The position numbers and the translations under genes were made by a program. A stretch of 64,000 bases of DNA from Lepas anatifera (taxonomy: Eukaryota; Arthropoda; Thecostraca; Lepadidae): the NCBI GenBank assembly GCA_034440635.1, contig JAOTON010001929.1, forward strand, positions 1,563,001 through 1,627,000, given 5' to 3'. Under the pieces are notes generated by a model, which ran no database searches, had not been told where the DNA came from, and saw only the letters and a list, made by a program, of their open reading frames with translations. Shown here piece after piece: positions 1 to 11,741 of this stretch. Position 1 is the first letter of the stretch. Every line of letters begins with the position of its first letter.

Positions 1-460
1 ACCTTTACCCATGTCATTTGATCTGGAGCTTTACCTTGAGTTACCCTAACTATGACGTCATGTCATAAAATACGTCAGACTGGGTATCAACACTTAACCT
101 GGGGTCATTCATCTTGAAAGTGCTGGTATGACCTTGACATAAGACCTTTGAATTTGACCTTCCTGTCAGGTGATATTGACATATCATACCGGTAATATGG
201 TGTTATAACGTCACAACTCTGTCTAGAATGCAAGCAAACTGGTCCCACCGCTCGATTGCGGCGATTTTAAAATGCAGGTCTGACTTTGAAAGCCTATAAG
301 TCGAAATATTTTCTTCCGATTTTCATAATTATTTCACCAATCTACGCGCCATTAAATGCTCTCATATTTTTCCTAGTATCTTTTTTCGGCTACGCGTGGT
401 TCTCCACCACCTTGGAAAAATAGTTAGGGGGTATGAGGTACCCTCCAGTGCACGGGTTAA
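1..460. mobile_element. Truncated TTAA-flanked DNA element (right part)
   Basis: Ends at TTAA (457-460) after CCAGTGCACGGG. It resembles the right part of the element at 40097-41171 (shared order: GACCTTGAAAGTGC-like, ATGACGTCA, GCAGGTCTGACTTTGAA, CGGCTACGCGTGGTTCTCC). It is cut by the left edge of the window and has no coding capacity. Confidence 0.6.
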
Positions 461-845
461 CATAGCTATAATAACTAAAATAACTCAATTTCCAGTCAAT
501 ATACAATTACTTCGGCCAATACAATTTTGATGCATACAATTTAAGGTCAGCCAAATCTTAAAAACAAAATGTCAGAACTATGTCCTACTACGGCCTAGTC
601 GCCAAGTTTTGTCCACTTTCTTCCCATAACTGAAGCTCAATCAATTTACTTACATGATAACTTTCTTGAAAAAAGAGACCACACTCATTTCTCCAAGTTT
701 GTTTTCATGATATTATTGCACAAATGTGACATTCTAAGCTCACGTGGGATCCTCAGGTCACATGAACCAAGGTATTGCTAGTCACATTGTGATCATTCCT
801 TATAAGGCTTGTTAATGGAGCTAAAACTTGCATACGACCATTATG
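461..845. other. Gene-free stretch
   Basis: AT-rich, with no open frame, RNA gene or repeat boundary that I can recognise. Confidence 0.5.
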
Positions 846-2357
846 TAGGGTAGAGTGGGGTAAGACGCATACGTTATGGGAGAATGTGTCTGTACCAATC
901 CTGCCTGGATGGAATTGCGTCATGTTTTCTTCGTTAAGTTCTGTGATCTTTTGTCTACACTCGGATAGAAATTTGGGACTCTAGAACTATGCGAAGTGTG
1001 CGAAATTTGTTTTTTCTTGAGACCATGTAAAAAGGCGTTTTGCCCCGATAGCGGGGTAAAACGCCCTAGCCCCGGGGTAAAACGCCGTCATATAACACCC
1101 AGCGCATACTGTATCTCGTTATATGAACAAGTGGGAACATTGTCGTGATTACGCTTTACGATAATGTTGTGACAAAGTGGGCAAGTTATTCGAGGCATTA
1201 AAGCCCGACACAGCAAAATAAGCAGGTAGGCTTTTTACCTATCAACGGAAAACGCAAAAGCAATTTAAGATAGAGCCCCAGCATATTTTAGGGGGCGCAA
1301 AGCACATTAAGCTCCTCCGGTTCATTCTGCCCGCAAGTGGTTCTTCTTCGGTACGTCTTCCCATATTCTGGAACAGGATGTCAAGGTAAGATTAGGATGG
1401 AAATGTGTAATCTGGAAAATGTAGTTAACGACGATGATGGTTCGGGATCACCATATGCAAACAGTGCTTCAAGCAGATCCATGACGAAGGTAGGTATTTA
1501 ATGCATCGGCGGATCCAGGAGCAAATTTTGTAGGGGCCAAACCAACGTTTGGGGGGGTAAATCGAGAAGAAATCTCTAAAACGCAGTATTTTTACGAAAA
1601 AACAGCCAAAATTTGGCCTTGAGGGGGGAAATATACTTTTTAGGCTTTGGTGTGGGCCACGGCCCCTTTAGCCCCCTTTGGATCCATCAGTGATTTAAGA
1701 CCACCCCTCAAGATGACCAAATGAGAGCAAACGCGAAAACTTTCCTGTTTGCTATAGGAACTAATATTTGAAACTCAATGTCTTCTGTTACGGTGATTTG
1801 TTTCTAACCCAACGTACTTCGTCATTACGACCAGTAGTGGTCGTGATGGTGGTAATAGTAATAGCAGTCCTACCTCCATGTCCTACCTATCCTAAGGACA
1901 CACCCATCCATTGGGGTAAAACGCCTACCAAATATTGGGGTAAGGCGCCTGGGGCGTCTTACCCCGCACTACACATGGGCGTCTTACCCACGTAGCAACG
2001 GCAGCGTCGCAACAAATATTACTCAATTCTGCGGCGTTTCCATGCCGCATAGTGGCTGTCAAAATGTGGCACAAACTCGCTGTTTCAACCTCACAAATTG
2101 CCGTGAGTGCACCTAAATCGCATACAGTACAATCGCCACTTTAAGATAGCTTGTTTTTATATCCGGAGGGGCAAAAAAACAACAAATGTTTGCTGAAAAT
2201 TACTGGAGCAGACCAGGCGCGCCCAAACACGCCCAGGACCAGATCAGAAAGATCGCAAACAGAAAAAAATAATAGATGTAGGCTCCAGTTCCTACGTCAG
2301 TCTGCAGATGCTAGTAGGCGTCTTACCCAGGTGGGCGCGTTACCCCACTCTACCCTA
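846..2357. mobile_element. TA-flanked element with GGGGTAARACGC motifs
   Basis: The ends are inverted: TAGGGTAGAGTGGGGTAA at the left and its complement at the right (near 2340-2357), with TA at both edges as in Tc1/mariner-type insertions. The motif GGGGTAA(A/G)ACGCC recurs inside at about 1054, 1074, 1913, 1936 and 1965 on one or other strand. The small open frames inside show no transposase. A probable non-autonomous element; a hAT-like remnant (about 1501-1690) seems nested in it. Confidence 0.6.
1501..1690. mobile_element. hAT-like MITE remnant
   Basis: It starts CATCGGCGGATCCAGGAG and ends GGATCCATCAGTG, an imperfect inverted pair of the CRGTGGCGGATCC type seen repeatedly in this window. 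Purine-rich G runs near the left and C runs near the right are typical of the other copies. No clear target duplication. Confidence 0.45.
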
Positions 2358-3390
2358 ACTTACAAGATAGCTAACTGGACAGTTAAACTTGTATCTGATA
2401 TCTCGTACTAACCGCCAACAGGTATTTATGATTGTAATTCAATTACAGGCAAAGTCAATACAAAAATAAGTCGAAAATGCATGCAACACATGGTCACAAT
2501 GCAAAAGGTTAAAACAAAAAGAACAACGTTGATAAGTTTTGTAATTCAGATAAACATGTTGTTTTGTATAACAGATAAGCATTCAGAGAGGCACCAATCG
2601 GGTCGCTTTATACTAAACAATCCTCTTCTTTATTCTACCAATGGAGTCCACTAACATGTCGAAGTCGGTACCTGCTAAAAATGCCAGAAAATCATTAGCA
2701 TCGCGAGGAACTCCTGTACTTACTTGCACTTTGCAATTGTCTATAGTCTATATGTAATAATATAATAGTCTATTGGCATTTATATTAGCAATTCAGCATG
2801 ATGCGTGCCGTGGTATCACGGAGCGCCAAGACATTACAATTGAGTTGGCTTTTATGTGACAATTCAGGTCAGGTCAATGTCGTGATTGTCTGCCGTAATG
2901 AATGACCCATGTTGCCGCTCGTACTGCTATTGATGATAATGTCTGGTAAATAATCACGTATAGGACCAAAATATATGGTTGAAAGGGTTTTAAGAATACG
3001 CTTGCACCCGGTTCATATTTTATGAGTCTGTGTTACACATACAGGTAATTTATGGGGTATAATGAAGATGACACACTGCTGAAACCGAAGCCTAAAAAGC
3101 TATAAATCCGTCTTATCTGCGTCCGAAAATCATGCTATAATTCGTCGACCTGACGTGATCCAGGCATACTTTTTGTCCAAATATGCACAATTAATGTTAC
3201 AATACCTGTAAAAAACGCCATAAGCTGCACTGCAGATTTTCCCAGGCTATATCCAAAAGAGACATTCACTTCCCTGGGCGAAAAATAAACCGCTCCGCTT
3301 CTGTTCTTATTCTTACTAAGCAGTCAGCAATGAAGCAAAGAAACTAACTAAGCAATGAAAGTGTAAATCCATCAGCCAGAGGAGAGGATA
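2358..3390. other. Gene-free stretch
   Basis: AT-rich, without coding signal. No repeat boundary recognised. Confidence 0.45.
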
Positions 3391-3399
3391 CCACCTCGA

Positions 3400-3475
3400 A
3401 TAGGACGATTCCAGAGTGGAGGATTCGCTCGCTCTCCAAGCGGCAGGCACGGGTTCAAGGCCCAGCGGGCTCCCT
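3400..3475 (+). repeat. tRNA-derived SINE-like fragment
   Basis: Contains a B-box-like GGGTTCAAGGCCC at about 3450 preceded by a weak A-box-like segment. It does not fold as a proper tRNA by eye. Probably a degraded Pol III-type SINE head. Confidence 0.3.
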
Positions 3476-3954
3476 GAGCAAGCAGCAATCCGGCTCTTGA
3501 GAAACCCTTCCAGTAGAACAAAAATTATCGACGCCATATAACCTTGGTAGTTGCTGTGTCGATAAGGCTCCAAAATTATCAAAGTGAAAGATGTCACCTC
3601 GTCACCACCTGGCCATCTGGCAACACCATGTCTGGCATTTCTTCAGAGGCCCACTCACAAACGCTCGGGCCGCGGCTTGTGCAACACCTTCTGTGGCTGC
3701 TGGGGTCACACCTGTTTCCACACGACGCGCTGCTCGTGCTCCTTAACCTAGTTGCGCGTGAGTAAGAGGCTGATCGGCGCCGGTGCTGTACAGATACCGA
3801 GTGCTTCAACACCGTCACTGCGGGCGGTCGCCTAACGCAACACGGGGCGAAAGACCTCAACTGAGCCAGTCCGCTCTCAGTTACCTTGGTGAATATCTGG
3901 TGGGGGGGGGTCCTTGATTTTAGGCCTGCCAGAGGTTTGTTTAAAAGGATTCTC

Positions 3955-4617
3955 CAAGTGACCCCAGTAACTATCGCAGAATTTCACTCATCCCACTCTT
4001 CGGAGAGGTTCTAGAGCGTATTGTTTGTATCCAATTACAGCAACATGTTAAGCCTGTCATGTCAAGCAACCAGAATGGGTTCATGGCAGGGCGATCCTGC
4101 GCCTCCAACCTGGCATCACTCCTGAGCTCTGCCTAGAACTCTATTTCTCTCGGCCAGCAAACTGTACCTACACCGACTATTCCGCTGCATTTCAAATTGT
4201 AACTTTCTGACATAGAAACTTTAAAAAGTACACAACATTTATGGACCAGCATTAAAATGGTTCTCTTTCTGTCCCCAAAATCAACAGCAGTGAGTTGTTC
4301 TAAACGAGAAGTACTCGGAGTGGAGTCAGGTTACCAGTGGTACCCCTGAAGTGGGATTTATTTCGCCCTTACTTTTTGATATTTTTGTCAACAACCTGCC
4401 CAGTGAAATTGAAGACTCCCGATGTCTGATGTTCGCAGATGACTTCAAATTGTACAGAAAGGTGGCCTTCGAAGCGGATGACCCTCTCTTGCAGGCAGAC
4501 CTGCAGAGGCTTTGTGATTCGTCAGCCCATTGGAAATTGCATCTGAATGCTGTTAGGTGTAAATACTTAAGACTGACACTGAGAACCAATCCACTTCACT
4601 CTACTTTTATACGGTGA
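3955..4617 (+). pseudogene. Decayed non-LTR retrotransposon reverse transcriptase
   Basis: Remnant of a LINE RT domain across several frames. At about 3965-4130 the segments NYRRISLIPLFGEVLERIV and SNQNGFMAGRSCASNLASLL match RT blocks (NYRPIS, LE.IV, .Q.GFR.GRS). After frame shifts and a stop, 4318-4617 gives SGTPEVGFISPLLFDIFVNN (the G.PQGS.LSPLLF block) and MFADDFKLYR, with FADD as the polymerase active-site motif. The element belongs to the broad Jockey/CR1/I-like range; the clade is not resolvable by eye. It has no intact frame and cannot be functional. Confidence 0.85.
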
Positions 4618-5007
4618 ATAATATTGAATCATAACATGTCAGACGCATCTGTAACTCATGCTGGACTCAAATCTTAACTTTTAAGCGCATGTAGACAGCA
4701 TGATGAAGAAGGCCCACACGAACAAGGCCAGCCAAATTGGGAAGATGTCAGAAAATTTCGAAACCAGCCGGTGCGGAGGGCAACAGCTAGTCCAAATCCG
4801 ACGAGTTTTTCTTATTCCAGTGGGGAAAGTCTCCAGTCGCAACAGATTGAAGACTGGATGGTCTCCCCACCTTTCAGCCGTTGGCAACGTATGCTCCAAG
4901 TGTCCCATTTAAGAGAATGTAACACTGGTTTAATGGGATCCAAACGGTGATTCACAGTTGATAAGGCATGTCTGAAAACCCAGGCTGGATTTTTCATCTG
5001 TCGCAGA
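4618..5007. other. Gene-free stretch
   Basis: No coding or repeat feature recognised; possibly the rest of the preceding LINE remnant. Confidence 0.4.
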
Positions 5008-5159
5008 CAGTGGCGGATCCAGGAACTCATTTCAAGGGGGGGCTAGGGGCTCGAGCCTCATCCGCCAGTGTCCCAGGCTGCCCCTCACCTATGTATTAGC
5101 TATAGGGGCTCGGATATTTAGGATGGGGCTTGAGCCCCCCACCCTTGGCTCCGCCACTG
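5008..5159. mobile_element. hAT-like MITE (CAGTGGCGGATCC)
   Basis: Ends CAGTGGCGGATCCAGG and TGGCTCCGCCACTG are inverted repeats of the classic hAT CAG.G type. The flanks GTCGCAGA and GTTGTAGA agree at 6 of 8 positions, an aged 8-bp duplication. Length about 152 bp, non-coding. Confidence 0.75.
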
Positions 5160-5216
5160 GTTGTAGAACTCACAATTTACGGAGACACTGTGCGTACTGC
5201 GAGCGGGTGATGACCC

Positions 5217-5474
5217 AAGGGGTCGAAAAATTTATCATTTTGGCGTTCTAAATGGTGACAGCCTAAGGTGGGCAAGGTGAGATAAACTTGCCGACATGTT
5301 TCCTCCAGACCAGTAGCGGAACAAAACGCCGAAATTGACCCCTGTGTTTTGAACTCGCAATGAAACTAGGATGATTCAGGAGTATCCATTGATATCCTAT
5401 TAACGTAAAATGTGCCACGTTTTACAGCCTGGGCTGGTGGCACATTTATGGTTTGACATTTTCAATGGTGACAC
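5217..5474. repeat. Dispersed repeat, copy 1 (inverted copy near 62.1 kb)
   Basis: Shares an ordered set of blocks, in the opposite orientation, with 62083-62350: TTCTAAATGGTGACAGCC, AAGGTGGGCAAGGTG, AGCCTGGGCTGGTG and CAATGGTGACACACTG. TGGTGACA/TGTCACCA type sequences lie at both ends, so it may be a small inverted-terminal-repeat element. Confidence 0.6.
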
Positions 5475-6278
5475 ACTGAACACCTTTTGCCCCCTGGTGG
5501 ACTGTACCGAGACCAAACTCCTCCGCCCCAAAATCTAACTATACGCTGCCAGCCTTTAGGCCAATAGAGAGGAGAGGTTTGAATACCAGATATAGAAAAT
5601 ATGCTTAGATGTAGAAGATATTTATTAGCTCTAGAAACTTTACAGATATGAAGCGCAGTTTTCATTTGTAAAAGCGGGTTTTAATATAGCGAAATAGCAG
5701 GCAAGGAATTTTTGATAAGTTCTACGAAAGTTTCATATAGGTACACACTTTATTATATGCAGAAAAGGGCTAGGCTGTGATTCAACTAATTCTACACACT
5801 AATATTGAGCAATTACTTATAATTAAAGGACTGGATATAACATTTCTAAATTTTGTTTGATGCTAACCTAAGGATACAACAAAATCGTTGTTGCGGTAGG
5901 TAAGCCAGGGACCGGTGCAAGGGAGGTGAGGTCCGTCATGGCCAAGAACATTGGGATTCAAACCGGTCCCTAATCGAACGCTCCTTATCAAAACAAATTC
6001 ACTCCAATCCGTTTCTACGCCGTGATGATGATGCAAATATAATCTGCATACAAAAATACAATTGAATCGACAATAGAAATCCAAATTCATACCGAAATCT
6101 AACACTACCCGATTTGAGGGATCTAGCCGATCTAATACGCAAATTGATTGAAGAATTGAACTCATACGAATATCCAGCCACCATCTACAGGAAAGCTGTA
6201 TCATGACCGGTGGCTGTCTAAAATATCCATTTCTCTCCCTCCAACCAAAAGTTTGGACTCGAACCACCGAAAACCATC
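5475..6278. other. Gene-free stretch
   Basis: Contains a 140-codon minus frame (5863-6285) with no recognisable domain, biased composition or splice context. I see no supported gene. Confidence 0.4.
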
Positions 6279-6286
6279 CAGCCATT

Positions 6287-6559
6287 CAAAGGCGGATCCA
6301 GGGGGCAAGGGGGCACGTGCCCCCATGCTATCGACCCTCGGCGCCCCCTGAAATGGTCACGGCGCCCCCTGAAAGGTCGATGACACCTTCCTGAAAAATT
6401 GCTTCCCACCCACCCCCCATGCGAAAATTGGCGCCCACCGATATAATTTTGCGCCCATCTGATAGGTTTTGCCGATCAAAAGTAGCGCCCCCCGGGCTGG
6501 ATGGCGCCCCCCCCGGAAGGTGCCCGCCTCCCCGATCGGCAACCCTGGATCCGCCTATG
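6287..6559. mobile_element. hAT-like MITE (CATAGGCGGATCC family), complete
   Basis: The left end CAAAGGCGGATCCAGG and right end CCTGGATCCGCCTATG are inverted. Both are flanked by an exact 8-bp duplication CAGCCATT (6279-6286 and 6560-6567), the hAT hallmark. 273 bp. The interior is full of GCGCCCCC(C)TGAAA and GCGCCCACCGATA-type repeats shared with the copies at 53964, 41911, 38967, 36739 and 13589. Non-autonomous. Confidence 0.88.
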
Positions 6560-6567
6560 CAGCCATT

Positions 6568-7281
6568 CCATCTCCAAGTATCTAAGGCTGTTGATCAAGG
6601 CCTGGTGGCCCAATTTTACCCTTTACGCAAAAGTAAGCGCCGCGTCGGAACAGCCCGTCGTAATTCATCCCGAGCTTTTGGGTCAGATCGATGGCGGGCG
6701 GTATGTCGAAACGGCGCTGACTGCAGCCACGCGCTCACCACGCAAGCGGAGGGTTCTGTCCACCTTCATGAGATGGGCCCTGCCAGCCAGGGTAGCACTG
6801 GCTGCCACACCTGCAGCCTTCAGTCGGCCCTCTCACTATTTCCTCACCCCGCGAGGCCGTGATAAAAACAGACAGACGCGAGGGACGGTGAAGCGCCGAC
6901 TTCTGAATTCAATTCTTGAATAGCCTTGTATTAGGGTGGGGCGCAACCATTCATGCCGCAGCTCAACCCAAAATATTACGGGAGCATCTCAAACGCATTC
7001 AAACTCAAGCGCATGTGAACCGTGGCCGAGCCAAGTCACCGGCATTCGACGACCTCCAGTGGAGGAAAGGGAAGGTCACGGAGAGGTTACCACACCCCAA
7101 ATCTCCCACGCACCGCCTCTCTTCTCACCAGGCAGTGAGGTCAGTCCACGCTGGCTCCGGAGACGCACGTGCAATCGCACAAAAAAACATCCACAAAAAA
7201 CGACACAAAAACCACGTGCGTTAGCGTTATTGAGAAGTGCTGGTGTGAAGGGGTGGTGTAACCTGGTGGAGTACATGGCCA
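6568..7281. other. Gene-free GC-rich stretch
   Basis: Overlapping open frames up to 147 codons in two frames (6419-6923), but neither shows a known domain, and both start inside the adjacent MITE. High GC explains the long frames. I do not call a gene. Confidence 0.4.
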
Positions 7282-7438
7282 CAGTGGCGGGTCCAGGAGT
7301 TAATTCAGGGGGGAGGCTAGAGGCTCGAGCCCTGCTCACCATTGCCTCGGATCAGCCTCCGCCTATGCATTAGCTATAGGTGCTCAAACATTGGGGGAGG
7401 GCTTGAGCCCCCTAAGCCTCCACTTGTATCCGCCACTA
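7282..7438. mobile_element. hAT-like MITE (CAGTGGCGG)
   Basis: CAGTGGCGGGTCCAGGAG at the left, TATCCGCCACTA at the right. Flanks CATGGCCA and CACGGCCC agree at 6 of 8. The interior (GCTCGAGCCC, GCTTGAGCCCCC, CATTAGCTATAGG) matches the element at 5008-5159, so the two are sister copies. Confidence 0.72.
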
Positions 7439-7719
7439 CACGGCCCTTTCAGTTAATGGTTCTTTGCACGAGTCGGACTTTCAGGTACAGTAATACGCAA
7501 TAATTAAAAGCCTAACTAATTACGCCGATCGGAAAGCGATGAGTGGAGCCACATCAACATTAGCGCTCGCAAGTGCCGATGTCGCGAAACTGCGGCTGTT
7601 AAAGCGTGACACTTAATGACCACGGAAAATTGTCTGAAAAACATCAAACCATTGAAGTCACTCAAGGCAGAGGTTTAAGTAATCACGAAGGCGGTTACTT
7701 AACCACAACCATCAATACT

Positions 7720-7812
7720 TCCAACTGGTCAATGACCAGTTGGATTCTTTATGATTATTTTCAACCAGTTTGATATGGATGACCAGTGTTCATCGATATC
7801 AAACTGGTCAGA
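7720..7812. repeat. Nested short palindromes built on ACCAGTT
   Basis: CCAACTGGTCA at 7721 is followed by its complement ending at 7743. Just after, ACCAGTTTGATAT and ATATCAAACTGGT form 13-base arms around a short loop. The rest of 7439-7810 shows no gene. Confidence 0.6.
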
Positions 7813-7816
7813 TGAC

Positions 7817-8190
7817 TCAGCTCAACTAGAAAGACTAGACACAATTCAACAAAAGTTTTTCATCTGGCTAGCCTCACACCCACACTCCTCTCGGTCTTCA
7901 GAATAGATGTCCTATTCTGAACTTCTTGCCCACTTCAGGGTATCGAGCCTGGCGAGTAGACGGGTCCAATACGATATCCTATTCGTCCATAAAATTGTAT
8001 CTGAAAATTTTGACTGCGCCTTTCTACTCGAATCTTTCCCCTTACATATCCCAACTAGGAATACGAGAGTATCGGCGAATAGTTTGTTTCACATTCAATT
8101 TGCAAGGACAGAAACAGTAAAACGCGGGTTGTTTTGCCGAGCCGCGACAAACACAAACATATCTGTTCACTCCCAGCCTTAATCTGACCT
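7817..8190 (+). pseudogene. LINE reverse transcriptase C-terminal remnant
   Basis: QLERLDTIQQKFFIWLASH, one stop (TAG at about 7904), then MSYSELLAHFRVSSLASRR, FVHKIVSENFDC and ESFPLHIPTRNTR. This is the C-terminal region following the RT catalytic part in Jockey/CR1-like LINEs (IE..Q..FLRWL, Y...L..F.L.SL..RR..). The single stop shows decay. Downstream homology is interrupted by the inverted-repeat structure at 8191-11412; the sequence after it ends in an (AATA)n tail typical of a LINE 3' end. Confidence 0.75.
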
Positions 8191-8952
8191 CTGGGGCATT
8201 CCAGGACAGATCGACCAAGGCTTGACACCACCATGTCTAGAAAAAATCTGAAACTTTGTCTCCGAGGTAGTTTTGGGCCAGAAACACGCCTGTGAGAATC
8301 TCAGCCCCCCCGACCAACGGTGACCGAGTTATAGCCCGAGGCACTTTCGGGAGGTCACGTTGTAGACTCATCTTTGATGCTTCATAACTCAACAACGCAT
8401 CACCTGATTAACAAGTTTTGTATATCATTGAACTCGTCTTGAATTATAGTTTATTTTGAAAAAGAAAATGTTAAAATTTGAAAATTTTTTACTTTTAATT
8501 TGTTTGACCTTTTCCTTTTTGACCTAGCTTGACCTTTTCCCAGTTGAAATTGCCCTTTTAGACACCTCAAAATGTTTCTTAATAAAATATCTTTCGATAG
8601 CAAAAATAAAAAAATGCGTTCTTGCTATAAGTTCCGAATATTTAGCACCTAAGGTAGGTATGTACACGGTTTTTGACCATTGCGGTAGTACAGCCTTATG
8701 TTTAACGCCGCAAATATAGCGATTGCTTTTGTAATCGGTCGCTGGAAATCATACTCTATTGTCTTTACGAAATTTTAATCGTACAAGTTTCCGAATTTAT
8801 GACAATTAACACGCGCCCACCCGAGGGGGTGGGCAACCGGCCTCCTCAGGTTTCCACAGGTAGTAAAAAAAACACCTTCGCGCAGCGCCACCGTACTTCA
8901 TGTACCTCTAACTCGAAATTTTTGCAGCTTCTGGCAAAATTTTAGGTCTGGG
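8191..8952 (+). repeat. Left arm of a long inverted repeat
   Basis: About 760 bp, near-identical in reverse complement to 10652-11412: GGGGCATTC.AGGAC, GACACCACCATGTCTAG, CACGCCTGTGAGAATCT, CGCGCAGCGCCACCGTACT and others in mirrored order. It includes TTAA (8806-8809) followed by CACGCGCCCACCCGAGG, an end like those of the TTAA element family. No coding capacity. Confidence 0.85.
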
Positions 8953-10651
8953 TCATACCAGGTCAGACCGCCAACCCAGGTCAAGAGACCTAACCTCAAA
9001 CTTTGGGAGGTGCATAAATCATATCAAATTTAGTCTATCGTGGTTAGAATCGCATTACATAGTAAGATCGCCTAGCAAGAAAATTTTTCGTAGCAGGATT
9101 TCTATATCGATAACCGGGAGCAGGGCAAAGGTCATGATCTTTCTATTAGAAATGCATGGGGCGATTGGTAAATTTTGATAACTTGCGAGAATTAAGAATT
9201 GTCGAGAATTGCGATGGAGGTTGTATTTTTACATTGTCGTGTCTGACTTGCCTCTGCAGTTTGATTAATATTCTTTTTACCATACAGACCTAAGCATGGC
9301 TCTAGGTCAAAGCAGGTTAATTTTGATATTTTACTAGGCAATATTATAAGATACATAATCCGTTTGGGCTCAACAAGAGTGTTCCAATGGTGCTGAACTT
9401 TTCTTTCTACGGCTCTTCTCTGTCACCTATTATACCACAAAATTTAGGTTTCCACTTAGTTCCCGTAAGAAATACTGTGACCTTGAGCAACCTCAAAGGC
9501 GACACGACCAAACGATTGTATGTAACATATTCGGTAATGATTAAAACTGGCTATTAAGCGGCATCACTCCCAGTGCACTGTGTCATCATTTATCTGGTAT
9601 TTTCGGATCCGTGTCAGCTATGAAATGATCACCTTGTAAAAATATCATGAGGCAACCTGTTCAAGCGACCAAGTCGAATGCGTTACAATTTCAGGACATT
9701 TTGTCGAATATATGAGCAGATTCAAATTACTTTTTGGGAATGAAAGCCTTTCAGACACGTTTGTTTACATTGCATGAATCCTCTCAAACATATGCTGTGC
9801 TGCACTGGATCAGCTTGCATCGATACTATTTTCCATCTCCGGGAACGATGTAATTGTGTGAGTTAGTGGTGCTCATAGGATAAGTTATACTTGTTTCAAT
9901 TATTGATAAGGTCGCGACATCTTTGTAAATTTTCGTTTAAGGCTGAAATGTTCATTATTAATAAGTTCATTTGCCCTCGTCTCCCTCGAAAAAGGAATCC
10001 CTTTTATCATTTTTAATGGCTGCAGTTTTTCTGTTTATAAATATTGCCCAAGTTGTTGCCAGTTCAGTTTTTTTATACATTTTGTACAAGTTGTTCTCAG
10101 TTCGATTGTTGGAGTCGGGGTCTCACTAAAGTCATCAATGGACTTGTCACGGAGACCCCGACCCCACCATCCGAACGAGCAACTCCCACAATGAAGGGTT
10201 GATTTTGAAGCCAACGTTTAACGTCCCACAGCACAGGGACGGCCGCCCCGCTCAGGTCACCCTCTCACCAGTCAGTTGCCAGCCGACCTGTACGTCGGGT
10301 AAGCTATTGAGCGCCGGAGCGTCTCAGCGGAACCGATCCCAAGCCTGGACATGCACTGCCACTGCATGCTTCTGAGCCGCGGGCCGGGCCCAACGCTCTA
10401 CCAACTGAGCTACCGGGGCGGCAAGGAGGCGGTTTTAGGAGTAGGTGTCTCACTAGAGTCATCAAGGGACTTTTTAAGGAGACCCTGACCCCACCACCCA
10501 AACGAGCAACTCCCACGATAAAGTGTTAATCAAGGAAACAAAGTTGAAAGTCCCATAAGGCATAACGACGACCGTCTACCTCAGGTCACCCCCTCACCAC
10601 TGAGTTGCCTGCTGGCCTTCGGCATTTACGGTACCTACCACCTCCCAGTTG
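8953..10651. other. Spacer between the inverted-repeat arms
   Basis: About 1.7 kb without a supported gene. The left half is AT-rich. The right half holds two direct copies of GGAG.(C/G)GG.GTCTCACTA.AGTCATCAA.GGACTT...GAGACCC.GACCCCACCA (from about 10113 and 10438), and between them a reverse-oriented tRNA-like sequence. Confidence 0.6.
10319..10425 (-). repeat. tRNA-derived SINE-like sequence
   Basis: On the minus strand GGTAGCTCAGTTGGTAGAGCG is a near-perfect A box, followed about 55 bases later by GGGATCGGTTCCGCTG, a B-box-like element. The long variable middle and lack of clean stems argue for a SINE head or tRNA pseudogene, not a working tRNA. Confidence 0.5.
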
Positions 10652-11412
10652 ACCTAAATTATTTTTCCAGAAGTTGCAAAATGTTGTGTTAGAGGTAGAT
10701 GGAGTACGGTGGCGCTGCGCGAAGGTATTTTTTACTACCTGTAGAGACCTGAGGAGGCCGGTTGCCCACCCCTCGGGTGGGCGCGTGTTAATTGTCATAA
10801 ATTCGGATACTTGTACGATTAAAATTTCGTAAATACAATGGAGTATGATTTCCAGCGACCGATTACAAAGCAATCGCTATATTTGCGGCGTTAAACATAA
10901 GGCTGTACTACCGCAATGGTCAAAAACCGTGTACATACCTACCTTAGGTGCTAAATATTCGGAACTTATAGCAAGAACGCATTTTTTTTATTTTTGCTAT
11001 CGAAAGATATTTTATGAAGAAACATTTTTGAGGTGTCTAAAAGGGCAATTTCAACTGGGAAAAGGTCAAGCTAGGTCAAAAAGGAAAAGGTCAAACAAAT
11101 TAAAAGTAAAAATTTTCAAATTTTAACATTTTCTTTTTCAAAATAAACTATAATTCAAGACGAGTTCAATGATATACAAAACTTGTTAATCAGGTGATGC
11201 GTTGTTGAGTTATGAAGCATCAAAGATGAGTCTACAACGTGACCTCCCGAAAATGCCTCGGGCTATAACTCGGTCACCGTTGGTCGGAGGGGGCTAAGAT
11301 TCTCACAGGCGTGTTTCTGGCCCAAAACTACCCCGGAGACAAAGTTTCAGATTTTTCTAGACATGGTGGTGTCAAATTGAAATATTTTTGGTCGTTTTGT
11401 CCTGAATGCCCC
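10652..11412 (-). repeat. Right arm of the long inverted repeat
   Basis: Reverse complement of 8191-8952 with small differences. It includes CGCGTG then TTAA (10788-10791). The 93-codon frame at 10845-11126 has no domain and is a by-product of the arm. Beyond 11412 the homology stops at CCTCTTTC. Confidence 0.85.
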
Positions 11413-11612
11413 CTCTTTCACGATCCTCCCTCTGCTGTTAAATCCCAAGTAAAAAAGCATGCTAAACAACTGACGAGCTAGGCATTTGTCGTGATATGTA
11501 TGTATGTACTTGTATGCTCAAAAATGAATCGAAAAGAGATGAGCTGTAATTGGGCGATGCATGATAACCTGTCGCTCATCAGCTTCAATAAATAAATAAA
11601 TAAATAAAATGA
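11413..11612 (+). repeat. Probable LINE 3' end with AATA-type tail
   Basis: Ends in (AATA)n at about 11588-11610 after a short AT-rich stretch. This is how many Jockey/CR1-like LINEs end, and it is in the orientation expected for the fragment at 7817-8190 if the inverted repeat was inserted into it. The tail is plain; the connection is an inference. Confidence 0.45.
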
Positions 11613-11741
11613 GTAAACATATACTCACAGTATGTAGCTCATTCTGCCTTTTATCTGACCCTATTCCCCCATGTAAAGTAACACAAAGCTACACGAAAAG
11701 CAAAACGCGTACTATATGCCGAAACCGTGAGGTTCGAGCGT

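Noticed and set aside
5863..6285. 140-codon minus-strand frame
   Set aside because: No domain, no splice signals, low-complexity-free but featureless; nothing supports coding.
6419..6923. 147- and 140-codon overlapping + frames
   Set aside because: They begin inside a hAT-like MITE, lie in GC-rich DNA and are open in two frames, as expected by chance there.
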